Positions 10,584 through 18,839 of a stretch of DNA of 64,000 nucleotides are shown here, in pieces (position 1 is the stretch's first letter; each line of letters opens with the position of its first letter). The stretch comes from Flavimobilis soli (GTDB lineage: Bacteria; Actinomycetota; Actinomycetes; Actinomycetales; Cellulomonadaceae). The notes beneath the pieces are model-generated. The model was given only the letters and a program-made list of their open reading frames with translations, was not told the origin of the DNA and ran no database searches. A program made the translations under genes and the position numbers. The stretch is taken from the NCBI RefSeq assembly GCF_002564025.1, contig NZ_PDJH01000001.1, forward strand, positions 2,294,001 through 2,358,000. The letters run 5' to 3'.

Positions 10584-10622
10584 GAAGACCCCTGACCTGC
10601 GGCGACGCTGGCAGGGGTCTTC
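10584..10622 (+). terminator. Terminator after tRNA-Thr
   Basis: 11-bp perfect arms (10584-10594/10612-10622) enclosing 17 nt, starting 10 nt after the tRNA. Confidence 0.75.
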
Positions 10623-10668
10623 GTCTCCCGGTGTCGACCCCGCACGCAGCCCAACGAAGGAGCACGCG

Positions 10669-11238
10669 ATGACCACGACCGCACTGATCGTCGTCGACGT
10701 CCAGAACGACTTCTGCGAGGGCGGCACGCTCGCCGTCGCGGGCGGCAACAAGGTCGCCGCCGACGTCGCCGAGCTGCTCCGCACGAGCGACTACGACCTC
10801 GTCGTCACGACGCAGGACTGGCACGTCGACCCGGGCTCGCACTGGTCCGACGAGCCCGACTTCCGCGACTCGTGGCCGCGCCACTGCGAGGCGGGGACCA
10901 GCGGGGCCGAGCTGCACCCGGCGCTGGCCGCAGCGGTCGCCGAGCTCCCGACCGCGCCCGTTGCGGTTCGCAAGGGCATGTACGAGGCCGCGTACTCGGG
11001 CTTCGAGGGCACGACGGAGAGCGGCAGGACGCTTGCCGAGGTCTTGAGCGACGCGGGCGTGACCGACGCCGACGTCGTCGGTCTCGCGTTCGACCACTGC
11101 GTCCGCGCGACAGCCCTCGACGCCGCGAGCGCAGGCGTGCGCAGCCGGGTCCTCACAGCGCTCACCGCCGCCGTCGCGCCCGAGACCGCCGCGCTCGCGC
11201 GCGAGGAGCTCACGAGCAAGGACGTCGAGCTCGCCTGA
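10669..11238 (+). CDS. pncA: Nicotinamidase (isochorismatase-family amidohydrolase)
   Basis: A 189-aa cysteine hydrolase that deamidates nicotinamide to nicotinate for NAD salvage. The catalytic triad is visible: Asp10 (VVDVQNDF), Lys102 (VRKGMYEAAYSGF) and Cys144 (FDHCVRATA). Metal ligands are Asp50, His52 and His58 in TTQDWHVDPGSHW. The cis-peptide motif around VGLAFDHCV is conserved. Length is normal (about 190). The ATG at 10669 has AAGGAG upstream. Some isochorismatase homologues act on other amides, but the metal-site pattern favours PncA. Confidence 0.93.
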   Translation: MTTTALIVVDVQNDFCEGGTLAVAGGNKVAADVAELLRTSDYDLVVTTQDWHVDPGSHWSDEPDFRDSWPRHCEAGTSGAELHPALAAAVAELPTAPVAVRKGMYEAAYSGFEGTTESGRTLAEVLSDAGVTDADVVGLAFDHCVRATALDAASAGVRSRVLTALTAAVAPETAALAREELTSKDVELA

Positions 11239-11254
11239 GTGCGCCGGGCCACGA

Positions 11255-11276
11255 CGTGCGGGCGACCGGCCGCACG
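11255..11276. terminator. Hairpin between convergent pncA and response-regulator genes
   Basis: 7-bp perfect arms (11255-11261/11270-11276) with an 8-nt loop in the 69-bp convergent gap. Confidence 0.5.
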
Positions 11277-11307
11277 AGGTGCCGCCGTCCGGCACGGGAG
11301 GGCCGGC

Positions 11308-11973
11308 TCAGGCCGGGCCGGTCTCCTCGATCAGTCGCAGCGCCGCGCTCACGCGCGGGTTGCGGTCCGGCGAGGCGTCGATGCCGAGCGTCGAGTAGAT
11401 CGCGTTGACGTGGTTCTGCACCGACTTCTCCGCGATGCCGAGCTCGTGCGCGATCCCGCCGTTCGAGTAGCCCGCCGCCAGCAGGCGGAGCACCCCGTAC
11501 TGACGGTCGGTGAGCTGGGCGACCCGTGATCCGGCTCGCGGCGTCATCCGGTTGAGCAGGGCGGGGTCGAGGGTCGACCCGCCCGCGGCTGCGATGTGGA
11601 TCGCGCGCAGCAGCGCGGCCGAGTCGTTCGTCGACGTCTTGGACAGGTAGCTCCACCCGCCCGCGATGTCCCGCGGGAGGTCGAGCATGAGGTCCATCGC
11701 GTCCTGCGCGCTGAGCAGCACGACCTTGAGGTTCGGGTCAGCGCGGCACAGGAGCACGCCCAGCCCGATGCCGTTGCCGTCCGGCAGGTCGATATCGAGC
11801 AGCACGACGTCCGTAGAACCGGGAGTGATGCGTGCACGGGCTTCGGTGACCGTCGCCGTCGAGCTGGTCAGCTGGAGAGCTTCGTCGTCCTCCAGGATCT
11901 TCTCGAGCATGCTGCGGAACAGGGTGTGGTCCTCGACCACCGCCACGCGGATCCGTGCGTCATTACTCGTCAT
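11308..11973 (-). CDS. NarL/LuxR-family response regulator
   Basis: A 221-aa two-component response regulator. The receiver domain (about residues 8-125) has the acidic pair in VVEDH, phospho-acceptor Asp60 in VVLLDIDLPDG, the switch Ser in VVLLSAQ, and Lys in SYLSKTS. The C-terminal LuxR HTH (about 155-215) shows LTDRQYGVLRLLAAGYSNGGIA, then KSVQNHVNAIYSTLGI. It is divergent from a membrane histidine-kinase gene with only 39 bp between the start codons. The ATG at 11973 lies 6 nt after an AATACT -10-like box, so the mRNA is probably leaderless. Targets are unknown; autoregulation at the shared inverted repeat is plausible. Confidence 0.9.
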   Translation of the reverse strand: MTSNDARIRVAVVEDHTLFRSMLEKILEDDEALQLTSSTATVTEARARITPGSTDVVLLDIDLPDGNGIGLGVLLCRADPNLKVVLLSAQDAMDLMLDLPRDIAGGWSYLSKTSTNDSAALLRAIHIAAAGGSTLDPALLNRMTPRAGSRVAQLTDRQYGVLRLLAAGYSNGGIAHELGIAEKSVQNHVNAIYSTLGIDASPDRNPRVSAALRLIEETGPA

Positions 11974-11979
11974 TTTCCT

Positions 11980-12006
11980 AGTATTGCGGAAGATCGGCGC
12001 AATACT
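11980..12006. promoter_or_regulatory. Symmetric divergent promoter/operator
   Basis: Perfect 9-bp inverted repeat AGTATTGCG-N9-CGCAATACT. Each arm carries AATACT (a -10-like hexamer) reading outward and ends exactly 6 nt before the start codon on its own side (ATG 11973 minus strand, ATG 12013 plus strand). It looks like two mirror-image leaderless promoters embedded in a dyad operator. Confidence 0.7.
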
Positions 12007-12012
12007 GGGTGG

Positions 12013-13362
12013 ATGGACAGCAAACGCGGGCTCGCGGCCTGGATCCGGCAGTCCGACGAGCGTCAGGACATGTGGGCGCTCACGGCGTCGACGTTCGCGA
12101 TCCTCGCCCTGTTCTTCGTCGTCGGTGGGTTCTACGTCGCGACCGTCGCAGGGCTGCGCGACCCCGCAACTCTGCCGGAAGCGGGCGTGCGAGCGATCGC
12201 CAACTCGACCGTCTCGCTGGTCTTCTGCGTCCTTCTGTGGATCGGCGGCGTGCACCGTTTCCAGGGCTCGTGGCGCTCGGTCGTGATCATCGTGGTCTGC
12301 GCGGTCGTCGCATCTTTCACCCGCAACTGGGCTTTCATGATCGCGGGTGTCGTCCCGCAGTCTGAGAGCGAGCTGCTCCTTGCGGAGCTCGTCGCGGGGG
12401 TTGCGTTCTTCGCCTCGTCAGCGCTGCTCGGGCTGCGCTACATGATCTCCCAGCACCGGTTGAGAGCCGAGGAGCGGCAGCGCGCCTACGAGAACCTCCA
12501 GCGTGCGCTCGCGCTGCGCGCGCTCGAGAAGGAGGAGATCAAGGTCCGTCGCTCGATCGCCGAGGGCCTGCACGGAAGCCTCCAGCAGCGGCTCGTCATC
12601 CTCGCGGTACGGATCGACCAGCTCATCGAGACCGCCGAGCGGGAGGGGGCCCCGCTCGAGTTCGTGGAGCAGCTGCTCGAGCTGCGCGCCGACCTGGACC
12701 GTACGCGTGAGGACGACGTGCGCGCGATGAGCCGCATGCTGTACCCCGAAGGGCTCGAGATCGGTGTGGTCGCGGCGGTCCGCATGCTGTTGCGCCGGCT
12801 CCCCACCGGGATCGCGACCAGCCTCGAGGTCGGGGACACGCTCCGCGAGGTCGACGAGCCGGGCAGCTCGAAGATCAACGAGTCCGACCGGCTCCTCATC
12901 GTCCGGGTCGTCGAGGAGGGGGTCACGAACGCGCTGCGGCACGGCCACGCCTCGCAGTTCCGGCTCAAGCTCGACCTCGTCGACGGCGCGGTCCTCCTGC
13001 AGCTGTCGAGCAACGGGGCGACGGTCGACAAGGCGCGCCTCGGAGCGGGGTCGGTGCTCGCGCGCATCCGCGAGCGCCTCGCGCTCGTCGGCGGCACGGT
13101 CGTCCTGAGCGACGACCTGCACCGGCCCGGGGCCGACCTCGCGCTCGTGCACGGGCTGCACGTCCACCTGCGCGGTGTCGTCCCGCTCGACCTCGACGGG
13201 AACCAGCGCCGCCTCGACGCGGACGAGGCGCTCTCCGTGCTCGAGAGCTGGACCGTGCGCGGTTTTCTCGAGCCGGACATCCGGGACGCCGTGGCGTCGC
13301 CGAGGAGCCCGGCCGAGCCCGCTGGGGAGCAACAGGCGCCCGCACGCCGGTCGCAGGCGTGA
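12013..13362 (+). CDS. Membrane sensor histidine kinase (HisKA_3-like), partner of the NarL regulator
   Basis: A 449-aa protein. Four predicted membrane helices in the first ~140 residues (around 20-46, 66-82, 93-110, 120-142) are followed by a coiled-coil linker rich in Glu/Arg. A DHp-like segment reads RRSIAEGLHGSLQQRL, with the phospho-accepting His in the position of HisKA_3. The ATPase domain has an N-box-like EEGVTNALRHGHAS but a poor G-box (GAGSVLARIRERLALVGG in place of the usual GxGLxGMRER), so ATP binding may be weak. A Pro/Ala-rich tail follows. The start is ATG 12013, leaderless. The N-terminal frame from 11596 is antisense to the regulator and is rejected. Confidence 0.85.
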   Translation: MDSKRGLAAWIRQSDERQDMWALTASTFAILALFFVVGGFYVATVAGLRDPATLPEAGVRAIANSTVSLVFCVLLWIGGVHRFQGSWRSVVIIVVCAVVASFTRNWAFMIAGVVPQSESELLLAELVAGVAFFASSALLGLRYMISQHRLRAEERQRAYENLQRALALRALEKEEIKVRRSIAEGLHGSLQQRLVILAVRIDQLIETAEREGAPLEFVEQLLELRADLDRTREDDVRAMSRMLYPEGLEIGVVAAVRMLLRRLPTGIATSLEVGDTLREVDEPGSSKINESDRLLIVRVVEEGVTNALRHGHASQFRLKLDLVDGAVLLQLSSNGATVDKARLGAGSVLARIRERLALVGGTVVLSDDLHRPGADLALVHGLHVHLRGVVPLDLDGNQRRLDADEALSVLESWTVRGFLEPDIRDAVASPRSPAEPAGEQQAPARRSQA

Positions 13363-13379
13363 GACCCGGGCGCCCCGGG

Positions 13380-13429
13380 CGCTAGTCCTACGAGCGGCGT
13401 ACCGCGCTAGTCTTGCGAGCGGCGCACTG
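13380..13429 (+). repeat. 25-bp imperfect tandem duplication at the 3' end of the SGNH gene
   Basis: Two adjacent 25-bp copies (13380-13404 and 13405-13429) match at 21 positions. The second contains the last codons and stop of the SGNH hydrolase gene. A 6-bp CCCGGG hairpin (13365-13379) precedes it and may end the kinase transcript. Confidence 0.6.
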
Positions 13430-14243
13430 CGCCGGGGACCGGCTGCTTCGCGACGCGCGAGTCGCCCGACGACTGCTTGCGGACCCGCCGCTGGACCCAC
13501 GGGTACGCGTGCTCGCGGACCCACTGCGCGTTCTGCCGGAACCGGTCGGCCCAGGCCTCGGCGTCCGGCGGCGGGAGCGGCGTGTCCCACTCGGGGTCGT
13601 CGGGGACGAGGCCGAGCGCCTCGAGAGCACCCTGCGCCATGCGGCGATGCCCCTCGGGCGTGAGGTGGATGCGGTCCTCGGACCACATGCGCCAGTCCTT
13701 GAGGAACCGCATGCCCCACAGGTCGAGGACGTACGCGTCGTGCCGGCGGGCGATCGACCAGATGTGCGAGTTGAAGATCGCCGTCTTCGACCGGGTCAGC
13801 TTGATGACGGGCGACTCGGCGGCGTCCATCCCGGTCGAGATCAGGACGTCCGCCCCGGTCTCCCGGATGCGGGCGACCGTCGACTCGAGACGGTCGGCGA
13901 GCAGGTCGACGTCGGAGCCGGGCCGCAGCACGTCGTTCCCGCCGCCGATGACCGACACGAGGTCGGGCTCGGACCGCAGCGCGGCCGGCACCTGCTCGGT
14001 GAGGATGGGACGCAGCAGGCGGCCGCGCACGGCGAGGTTGGCGTATTCGAAGTCACCACCGCGGCGTTCGTCGAGGATCTCGGCGAGCCGGTCGGCCCAG
14101 CCACGGCAGCGGTCCTCGTCGCCGGGCGTCGGGTCCCACAGGCCCTCGGTGAACGAGTCGCCGACGGCGACGTAGCGGCGCCAGCGCGCCATCGACGTGC
14201 TCTCGCCGGCGGGGACGGGGCGGGTGGGGTCTGCAGCGGTCAC
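13407..14243 (-). CDS. SGNH/GDSL-family hydrolase
   Basis: A 278-aa cytoplasmic-looking esterase/lipase-fold enzyme. Block I is YVAVGDSFTEGLWDP (nucleophile Ser), block II Gly in NLAVRGRLL, block III GGGNDVLRPG (oxyanion Asn), and block V the Asp/His pair in SEDRIHLTPEGHRRMA. No signal peptide is visible. The GTG at 14243 overlaps the ung stop as GTGA, indicating translational coupling; the ATG at MARWRRYVAVGD is an alternative start 18 codons later. The natural substrate is unknown. The basic C-terminus (VQRRVRKQ) is unremarkable. Confidence 0.88.
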   Translation of the reverse strand: MTAADPTRPVPAGESTSMARWRRYVAVGDSFTEGLWDPTPGDEDRCRGWADRLAEILDERRGGDFEYANLAVRGRLLRPILTEQVPAALRSEPDLVSVIGGGNDVLRPGSDVDLLADRLESTVARIRETGADVLISTGMDAAESPVIKLTRSKTAIFNSHIWSIARRHDAYVLDLWGMRFLKDWRMWSEDRIHLTPEGHRRMAQGALEALGLVPDDPEWDTPLPPPDAEAWADRFRQNAQWVREHAYPWVQRRVRKQSSGDSRVAKQPVPGAVRRSQD

Positions 14244-14950
14244 AGGAGAGTCTCTCTCTGGTCGTGGGCGAGGGTCCAGTCGATCGGGGTGCCGCCGGCC
14301 GCCTCGAGACGAGCGTCGACGGCGCTGAAGGGGCGCGACCCGAAGAACCCGCGGCGTGCGGACAACGGGCTCGGGTGTGCGCTCGTGATGACGGGGTGGG
14401 GGGCGAGGCGCGGGGCGAGGCGTGCGGCGTCTGCTCCCCACAGCACACCGACGAGAGGCGCGGGCCGCGCCGCGAGTGCGTCGACCGCGACGTCCGTGAC
14501 CTCTTCCCACCCGCGACCGCGGTGAGAGCCGGCCTCGCCTGCGCGGACGGTCAGCACGCGGTTGAGGAGGAGGACGCCCTGGTCCGCCCAGGCGGACAGG
14601 TCACCGTCAGGCGGGGGCAGCAGCCCGACGTCGTCGTGAAGCTCGGTGAGGACGTTGCGCAGGGATCGCGGTAGCGGGCGGACGTGGCGGTCGACGGAGA
14701 ACGCGAGACCGTGCGCATGGCCGGGGGTCGGGTACGGGTCCTGCCCGACGACGAGGACTCGCACGTCGTCGAACGGGCGACGGAAGGCGCGCATGATGTC
14801 GGCGCGGGGCGGGAGGACCTCGTGGCCGGCCCGCTCTTCCGCGACCAGGAAGGCGGCTACCCGCTCGAGCGCGTCCGTGGCGGGGGCGAGGGCGCGGGCC
14901 CAGCCCGGGTCCACGTCGTCGAGCAGCTGTGCCGCGGTGAGATCTGCCAC
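14240..14950 (-). CDS. ung: Uracil-DNA glycosylase, family 1
   Basis: A 236-aa DNA repair enzyme that excises uracil. The water-activating motif GQDPYPTPGHAHGLAFSV, LLLNRVLTVRAGEAGSH (uracil specificity Asn), the WGADA segment and the DNA-intercalation motif HPSPLSARRGFFG are all present. GTG 14950 was chosen because TAGCAT lies 8 nt upstream on the minus strand (leaderless) and the product then begins ADLTAAQLL; the frame stays open to 15061 but that extension is Arg/Pro-rich and not family-like. Co-transcribed with the SGNH gene through a GTGA overlap. Confidence 0.93.
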   Translation of the reverse strand: MADLTAAQLLDDVDPGWARALAPATDALERVAAFLVAEERAGHEVLPPRADIMRAFRRPFDDVRVLVVGQDPYPTPGHAHGLAFSVDRHVRPLPRSLRNVLTELHDDVGLLPPPDGDLSAWADQGVLLLNRVLTVRAGEAGSHRGRGWEEVTDVAVDALAARPAPLVGVLWGADAARLAPRLAPHPVITSAHPSPLSARRGFFGSRPFSAVDARLEAAGGTPIDWTLAHDQRETLL

Positions 14951-15121
14951 GATCCGTGATGCTATCGGCAGGCCCCGTCGCGGCGACGGGGCAGGTGGCC
15001 GCGCACCGCGGACGTGCGCCGTGGCGAGGCGCGCCGGGCGGGCTGCCAGGGCTAATGACACCCGTGTGATTCCGGCCTACGATTGACCGTACGCATGCCA
15101 CAGACCTAGGAGGGGCGCGTG

Positions 15122-15418
15122 ATGAACGACGAGCACGAGACGCACGAGGCGGCGGCGCCGTCCGCGTCCGGCCTGTCGGACCGCGACCACAAGATCCTCG
15201 CCTTCGAGCGGCAGTGGTGGAAGTACGCGGGCGCCAAGGAGCAGGCCGTCAAGGAGCTGTTCGACATGTCCGCGACCCGCTACTACCAGGTGCTCAACGC
15301 GATCATCGACACCCCTGAGGCGCTCGCCGCCGACCCCATGCTCGTCAAGCGGCTGCGCCGCATGCGTGCCAGCCGCCAGCGCGCGCGTACCGCGCGTCGG
15401 CTGGGCATGGAGGCCTGA
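15122..15418 (+). CDS. DUF3263 family protein
   Basis: A 98-aa small actinobacterial protein. The conserved block LSDRDHKILAFERQWW is followed by a helix-turn-helix-like stretch (KELFDMSATRYYQVLNAII) and a basic tail (RRMRASRQRARTARRLG). Family function is unknown; the HTH-like segment suggests nucleic-acid binding (inference). AGGAGG at 15108-15113 is a perfect SD, placing the start at ATG 15122 (a GTG at 15119 is possible). The upstream gene ung runs the other way. The LytR_C gene follows 30 bp later. Confidence 0.88.
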   Translation: MNDEHETHEAAAPSASGLSDRDHKILAFERQWWKYAGAKEQAVKELFDMSATRYYQVLNAIIDTPEALAADPMLVKRLRRMRASRQRARTARRLGMEA

Positions 15419-15448
15419 CGGACCGCCGACGGCGGTAACCTGTCCACC

Positions 15449-16108
15449 GTGACCGACTACCCGTACCCTGCCGACGAGTTCGACGAGGCACCGGCCGGCG
15501 GCCAGTCCGCGGGCATCCACCGAGCCCCTCGCTCGCGCTGGAGCCGCATCTGGCCGTTCCTCGCCGTCCTGCTCATCTTCGCCGCGCTCGCCGCAGGGCT
15601 CTACGTGTGGTTCACGAGCCACTCGCCCTCGAAGCCGACGCAACCGTCCGTGACGACGACCGCCGCGCAGGACCCGACGCCGACCGAGACGACGCCGACG
15701 GAGACGGGCCCCGAGGAGACGACTCCCGAGGAGACGACTCCCGAGGAGTCGGACGAGCCCACCACGGACGACGCGACCGACGACACGACGGACGACGCCG
15801 ACGAGACGGACGAGCCCGCGACGCAGGAGCCCGACCGCTCCGTGACCGTGCGCGTCCTCAACGCGACCCGCATCCAGGGCCTCGCCGCCGGCGCGGTCAA
15901 CGACGTCAAGGCGCTCGGCTACACGGACGTCTCGGGCGACAACTACCGCGGCAACCCCGTGAGCAGCTCGCAGGTCTGGTACAAGAGCCCCGAGCACGCC
16001 GCGGCCGCACGGGAGATCGCCGAGAAGCTCGGCATCAGCGCCGTCTCGGAGGTCAGCTCCCTCGTGGGCCCGGTCTCCGTCATCCTGTCGAGCGACTTCG
16101 CATCCTGA
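15449..16108 (+). CDS. Membrane-anchored LytR C-terminal-domain protein
   Basis: A 219-aa protein with one TM helix (about residues 36-58), a long Thr/Glu/Asp-rich low-complexity extracytoplasmic linker (about 65-128, repeats of the type TTPEE), and a C-terminal LytR_C domain (about 130-215, starting SVTVRVLNATRIQGLAA). LytR_C domains accompany LCP wall-glycopolymer ligases, but the catalytic LCP domain is absent here. The start is GTG 15449 with TAACCT at 15435-15440, a leaderless arrangement. Role in the envelope is inferred from topology only. Confidence 0.85.
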   Translation: MTDYPYPADEFDEAPAGGQSAGIHRAPRSRWSRIWPFLAVLLIFAALAAGLYVWFTSHSPSKPTQPSVTTTAAQDPTPTETTPTETGPEETTPEETTPEESDEPTTDDATDDTTDDADETDEPATQEPDRSVTVRVLNATRIQGLAAGAVNDVKALGYTDVSGDNYRGNPVSSSQVWYKSPEHAAAAREIAEKLGISAVSEVSSLVGPVSVILSSDFAS

Positions 16109-16120
16109 CCCCTCCTTCAC

Positions 16121-16139
16121 AGGGGCTTTTCCAGCCCCT
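16121..16139 (+). terminator. Weak hairpin after LytR_C gene
   Basis: 6-bp arms (16121-16126/16134-16139) with a 7-nt loop starting TTTT. It abuts a TAGGCT -10-like box (16140-16145) likely to serve the downstream cold-shock gene, which would have a roughly 70-nt leader. Confidence 0.4.
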
Positions 16140-16219
16140 AGGCTGCGAACATGCCGTGCGACCGCACGGTTCGTAGGTGCCGGGCAGCGGCTCGGCAGCA
16201 GCATCTGCAAGGAGCATCC

Positions 16220-16423
16220 ATGGCCCAGGGCACGGTCAAGTGGTTCAACGCTGAGAAGGGTTTCGGGTTCATCACCCCCGAGACCGGCGGACAGGACCTC
16301 TTCGTCCACTTCTCCGCCATCCAGACCGACGGGTACCGCACGCTCGACGAGGGACAGGCAGTCGAGTTCGAGGTCGGTCAGGGAACCAAGGGCCCGCAGG
16401 CCGAGCAGGTCCGCCCCCTCTGA
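16220..16423 (+). CDS. CspA-family cold-shock protein
   Basis: A 67-aa single cold-shock domain, an OB-fold RNA/DNA chaperone. RNP1 is KGFGFITP and RNP2 is [23 protein letters not shown] is the classical N-terminus. Normal length. AAGGAG 7 nt upstream fixes ATG 16220. The long leader (from about 16150) is usual for csp mRNAs and may be temperature-responsive, but I see no defined cold box. A strong terminator follows. Confidence 0.96.
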   Translation: MAQGTVKWFNAEKGFGFITPETGGQDLFVHFSAIQTDGYRTLDEGQAVEFEVGQGTKGPQAEQVRPL

Positions 16424-16432
16424 CACCCCACC

Positions 16433-16472
16433 CACGTCGTCGTCCCGGCACCGCAGCCGGGACGACGACGTG
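16433..16472 (+). terminator. Strong hairpin terminator after csp
   Basis: Perfect 16-bp inverted repeat (16433-16448/16457-16472) with an 8-nt loop, 10 nt after the csp stop. Confidence 0.85.
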
Positions 16473-16487
16473 TGCGAGCATGAACGC

Positions 16488-17387
16488 GTGAGCATCCTGA
16501 GCAGCGCCGCCGTCCTCGTCGAAGGACCCGGAAGGTCCTCAGCCACCTACGGACGCTGGCACGGCCCGGACGTCCCCGTCGTGTGGGGCTCCGTCACGAA
16601 GCTCTTCCTCGCCGGCGCCGTCGGCGAGCTCGTCGTCCGAGGCGACCTCACCTGGGACACGCGCGTCTCGACGATGCTCGCGCCCGTGACGCCCACCGAC
16701 GTCACCGTCCCTCCCGTCACGGTGCGCCAGCTCGTGGAGCACACCTCCGGGCTGCCGCGGCTCCTGCCGGAGCAGATGAAGATGGTGCAGGACCCATACG
16801 GTCCGTACGACGACGCCCGTTTCGACGCCGAGATCCTCGGCCGCCTCGCCGACCTGCGCAACGAGTCGCTCGCCGACCGCGCGCCCCTATACTCCAACCT
16901 CGGCTACGCCCTGCTCGCGCGCGCCGTCACGGTCGCGACCGGGAAGCCGTGGATCGAGGCCGTCCGCGAGCTCGTCGTCGCGCCGGCCGGCGTCGACACC
17001 GCCGAGGTGTTCGTCGCGAGCGGCCAGGCCCCGCGACCGCGCGCCCAGGCGCGCACCCTGCGCGGCAAGGCGCAGCGCGACTGGAACCCTGCCTCCGGTC
17101 CCTTCGGCGGCGCGAGCGGCCTGTGGGCCAGCCCGACCGTCATGCTCGCGCTCCTCCGGAGCGCCCTCGTCGAAGGGGCGCCGCTCGACCCGCGCCGCGC
17201 CCCGAACGCGTGGGAGGGCGCCGCGCCCCGGCACACGGTGCACGGCGCGATCATGCGCCAAGGAGGCTACGTCGTCGTCGACACGGAGGAGCAGCTCATC
17301 GCCCTCGGCCACGTCGTCGGCGGCACACCCGGGCGCGGTTCCGAGAAGGCGGAGAAGCTCGTCAAGGCCGCGCTCAAGCGCGGATAG
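16488..17387 (+). CDS. Serine hydrolase, beta-lactamase/D-alanyl-D-alanine-carboxypeptidase fold
   Basis: A 299-aa class-C-beta-lactamase-like serine hydrolase. The S-x-x-K motif is WGSVTKLFLA (about residues 35-44) and the Y-x-N motif is YSNLGYALLA (about 137). The HTSGLPRL hallmark of this family lies between them. There is no obvious signal peptide, so it may act in the cytoplasm or on small esters/amides. The start is GTG 16488 just after the csp terminator; the upstream part of the frame lies within the terminator. The convergent neighbour's stop is 14 bp downstream with no hairpin seen. Confidence 0.88.
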   Translation: MSILSSAAVLVEGPGRSSATYGRWHGPDVPVVWGSVTKLFLAGAVGELVVRGDLTWDTRVSTMLAPVTPTDVTVPPVTVRQLVEHTSGLPRLLPEQMKMVQDPYGPYDDARFDAEILGRLADLRNESLADRAPLYSNLGYALLARAVTVATGKPWIEAVRELVVAPAGVDTAEVFVASGQAPRPRAQARTLRGKAQRDWNPASGPFGGASGLWASPTVMLALLRSALVEGAPLDPRRAPNAWEGAAPRHTVHGAIMRQGGYVVVDTEEQLIALGHVVGGTPGRGSEKAEKLVKAALKRG

Positions 17388-17401
17388 CCGCACCGGTTCC
17401 G

Positions 17402-18718
17402 CTAGTCCTCGAGCGTCGCGAGCGCGAGCAGCACGTTCGACGCCGACCACGCGAGCGGCGCGACCGCCGCCGGCGACCCGTCGGCGAGGACCTTCTCCGG
17501 GATCGCCCCCGACGCGGTCCTGTGCTCGTCGATCCACCCGAGCCAGTGCTCCGCCGCCGTGCGGTCGCCCTGGGCGGCGGCAGCGAGCGCGTAGAGCGAC
17601 GTCTGCGGCGTCCACGAGATGCCGTCCTTCTTCCATGACCCGCCCGGCGCAAGGCCACCTGCGGGGCGCTGCATCTGAGCGACCGAGGCCCGCCACGCGT
17701 CGACGGCGCCGGCGAGCGGCTCGTCGACGAACGGCGGCAGCAGGAACGCGGTCGCCGCGTCCCGCGGCCCGCCCGTGACGTGGCGCGGGTAGCCGCGCGA
17801 GCCGAACTCCCGCTCGATCGCGGCGCGCAGCCGCGCGGCGCCGTCGTCCACGAGCGTGGCTCGGTCGGGCTCGCCCAGCAGGGCGTACACGTCCGACGCC
17901 GCCTCGAGCCCCGCGAGCAGCGGCGCCGCCGTGCCGAGCGTGAGCTTCTTCTCGTCGACCTCCCAGTAGTCCGGCGAGGCCGGCGGGAGGGACGACGGGT
18001 TCGCGAGAAGGGCGAGGGCGCGGTCGGTGGACCGGTCGAGCAAGGGGCGCAAGCGCTCGGCGGTCGCGCGGGCGGCGACGTCGTCGAGGGTGTCGAGCAC
18101 CTGTCCGAGCGACCACAGCGCCCAGCCGGTGCCGTCCGTCTGGGGTGCACGGTCGTCCGGAGGTCCGGCGCCGTCGAGCGTGTACCGCGCCTCGAACGAG
18201 CCGTCCGGTGCCTGCACGCGCTCGAGGTAGGCGAGGACGCGGACCGCCTCGTCCGGGTGACCGGTGCGGGCGAACGCCGCCGCCGCGAACGAGTTGTCGC
18301 GCGGCCACGAGTACGCCCAGCGCGGGTGGAGCGCGGCGACCATCGTGCCGTCGTCGGCGAGCATCGCGTGGAGGTCTGCGAGCGCGCTCGTCGCCATCGG
18401 CTCGAACCGCGTCCCTGCCCCGGGTACGGTCCCCGACGCGATCCACGACGACTCCTGCGCGGCCAGGTCGGTGAGCGCCTCGCTCTCGTCCGGCGACGTC
18501 GTCCCGGACGGCGCGGGGACGCGCGTGCCGCCCAGGTACGGCTGCGCAGCGCCCGGGGCGAGTGTCGAGACGCCCGACGGCGTGACGACCAGCCCGTCCA
18601 TGTAGAGGTCGATGTGCGCGTCGTCCGGAGGTGCCACGTTGGCCCCCCACACGGTCGCGAGCAGGGAGAGTGCGGCGAGGGCCGCGCCGGCGCGCGTATG
18701 GCCGTGGGACCTCGTCAT
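17402..18718 (-). CDS. Secreted GH15-like (alpha/alpha)6-barrel protein
   Basis: A 438-aa protein with a signal peptide (Arg/His-rich start, hydrophobic AGAALAALSLLATVWG, residues about 10-26). The motif WAYSWPRDNSFAAAAF (about 134-149) is the substrate-binding loop of GH15 glucoamylase-like enzymes; alpha-hairpin repeats (GWALWSLGQVLD, SLYALAAAAQGD) fit the six-hairpin barrel. Candidate acidic residues lie in YWEVDE (about 256) and near the end. Substrate is not determined. ATG 18718 is preceded by TAGGGT 7 nt upstream (leaderless). The frame continues far upstream but is antisense to the oxidoreductase and was rejected. Confidence 0.78.
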   Translation of the reverse strand: MTRSHGHTRAGAALAALSLLATVWGANVAPPDDAHIDLYMDGLVVTPSGVSTLAPGAAQPYLGGTRVPAPSGTTSPDESEALTDLAAQESSWIASGTVPGAGTRFEPMATSALADLHAMLADDGTMVAALHPRWAYSWPRDNSFAAAAFARTGHPDEAVRVLAYLERVQAPDGSFEARYTLDGAGPPDDRAPQTDGTGWALWSLGQVLDTLDDVAARATAERLRPLLDRSTDRALALLANPSSLPPASPDYWEVDEKKLTLGTAAPLLAGLEAASDVYALLGEPDRATLVDDGAARLRAAIEREFGSRGYPRHVTGGPRDAATAFLLPPFVDEPLAGAVDAWRASVAQMQRPAGGLAPGGSWKKDGISWTPQTSLYALAAAAQGDRTAAEHWLGWIDEHRTASGAIPEKVLADGSPAAVAPLAWSASNVLLALATLED

Positions 18719-18839
18719 GGCGACGACCCTAGCGGCTCCTCGAGCCGGGACCGAACGGACCTTCGCGACCTCCCGGACCGGTCGCGCTCCGAGCCGACGT
18801 GATGAGATGGGCGAGGCAGAGCTGACGGGAGGTGCCGAC

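Noticed and set aside
16150..16219. Riboswitch or thermosensor in the csp leader
   Set aside because: Leader length fits csp genes but I could not find a conserved cold box or a convincing alternative fold.
18612..18839. Longer N-terminus of the FAD oxidoreductase
   Set aside because: The extra part is antisense to the GH15-like gene start; GTG 18840 has a good SD and directly precedes the Rossmann motif.
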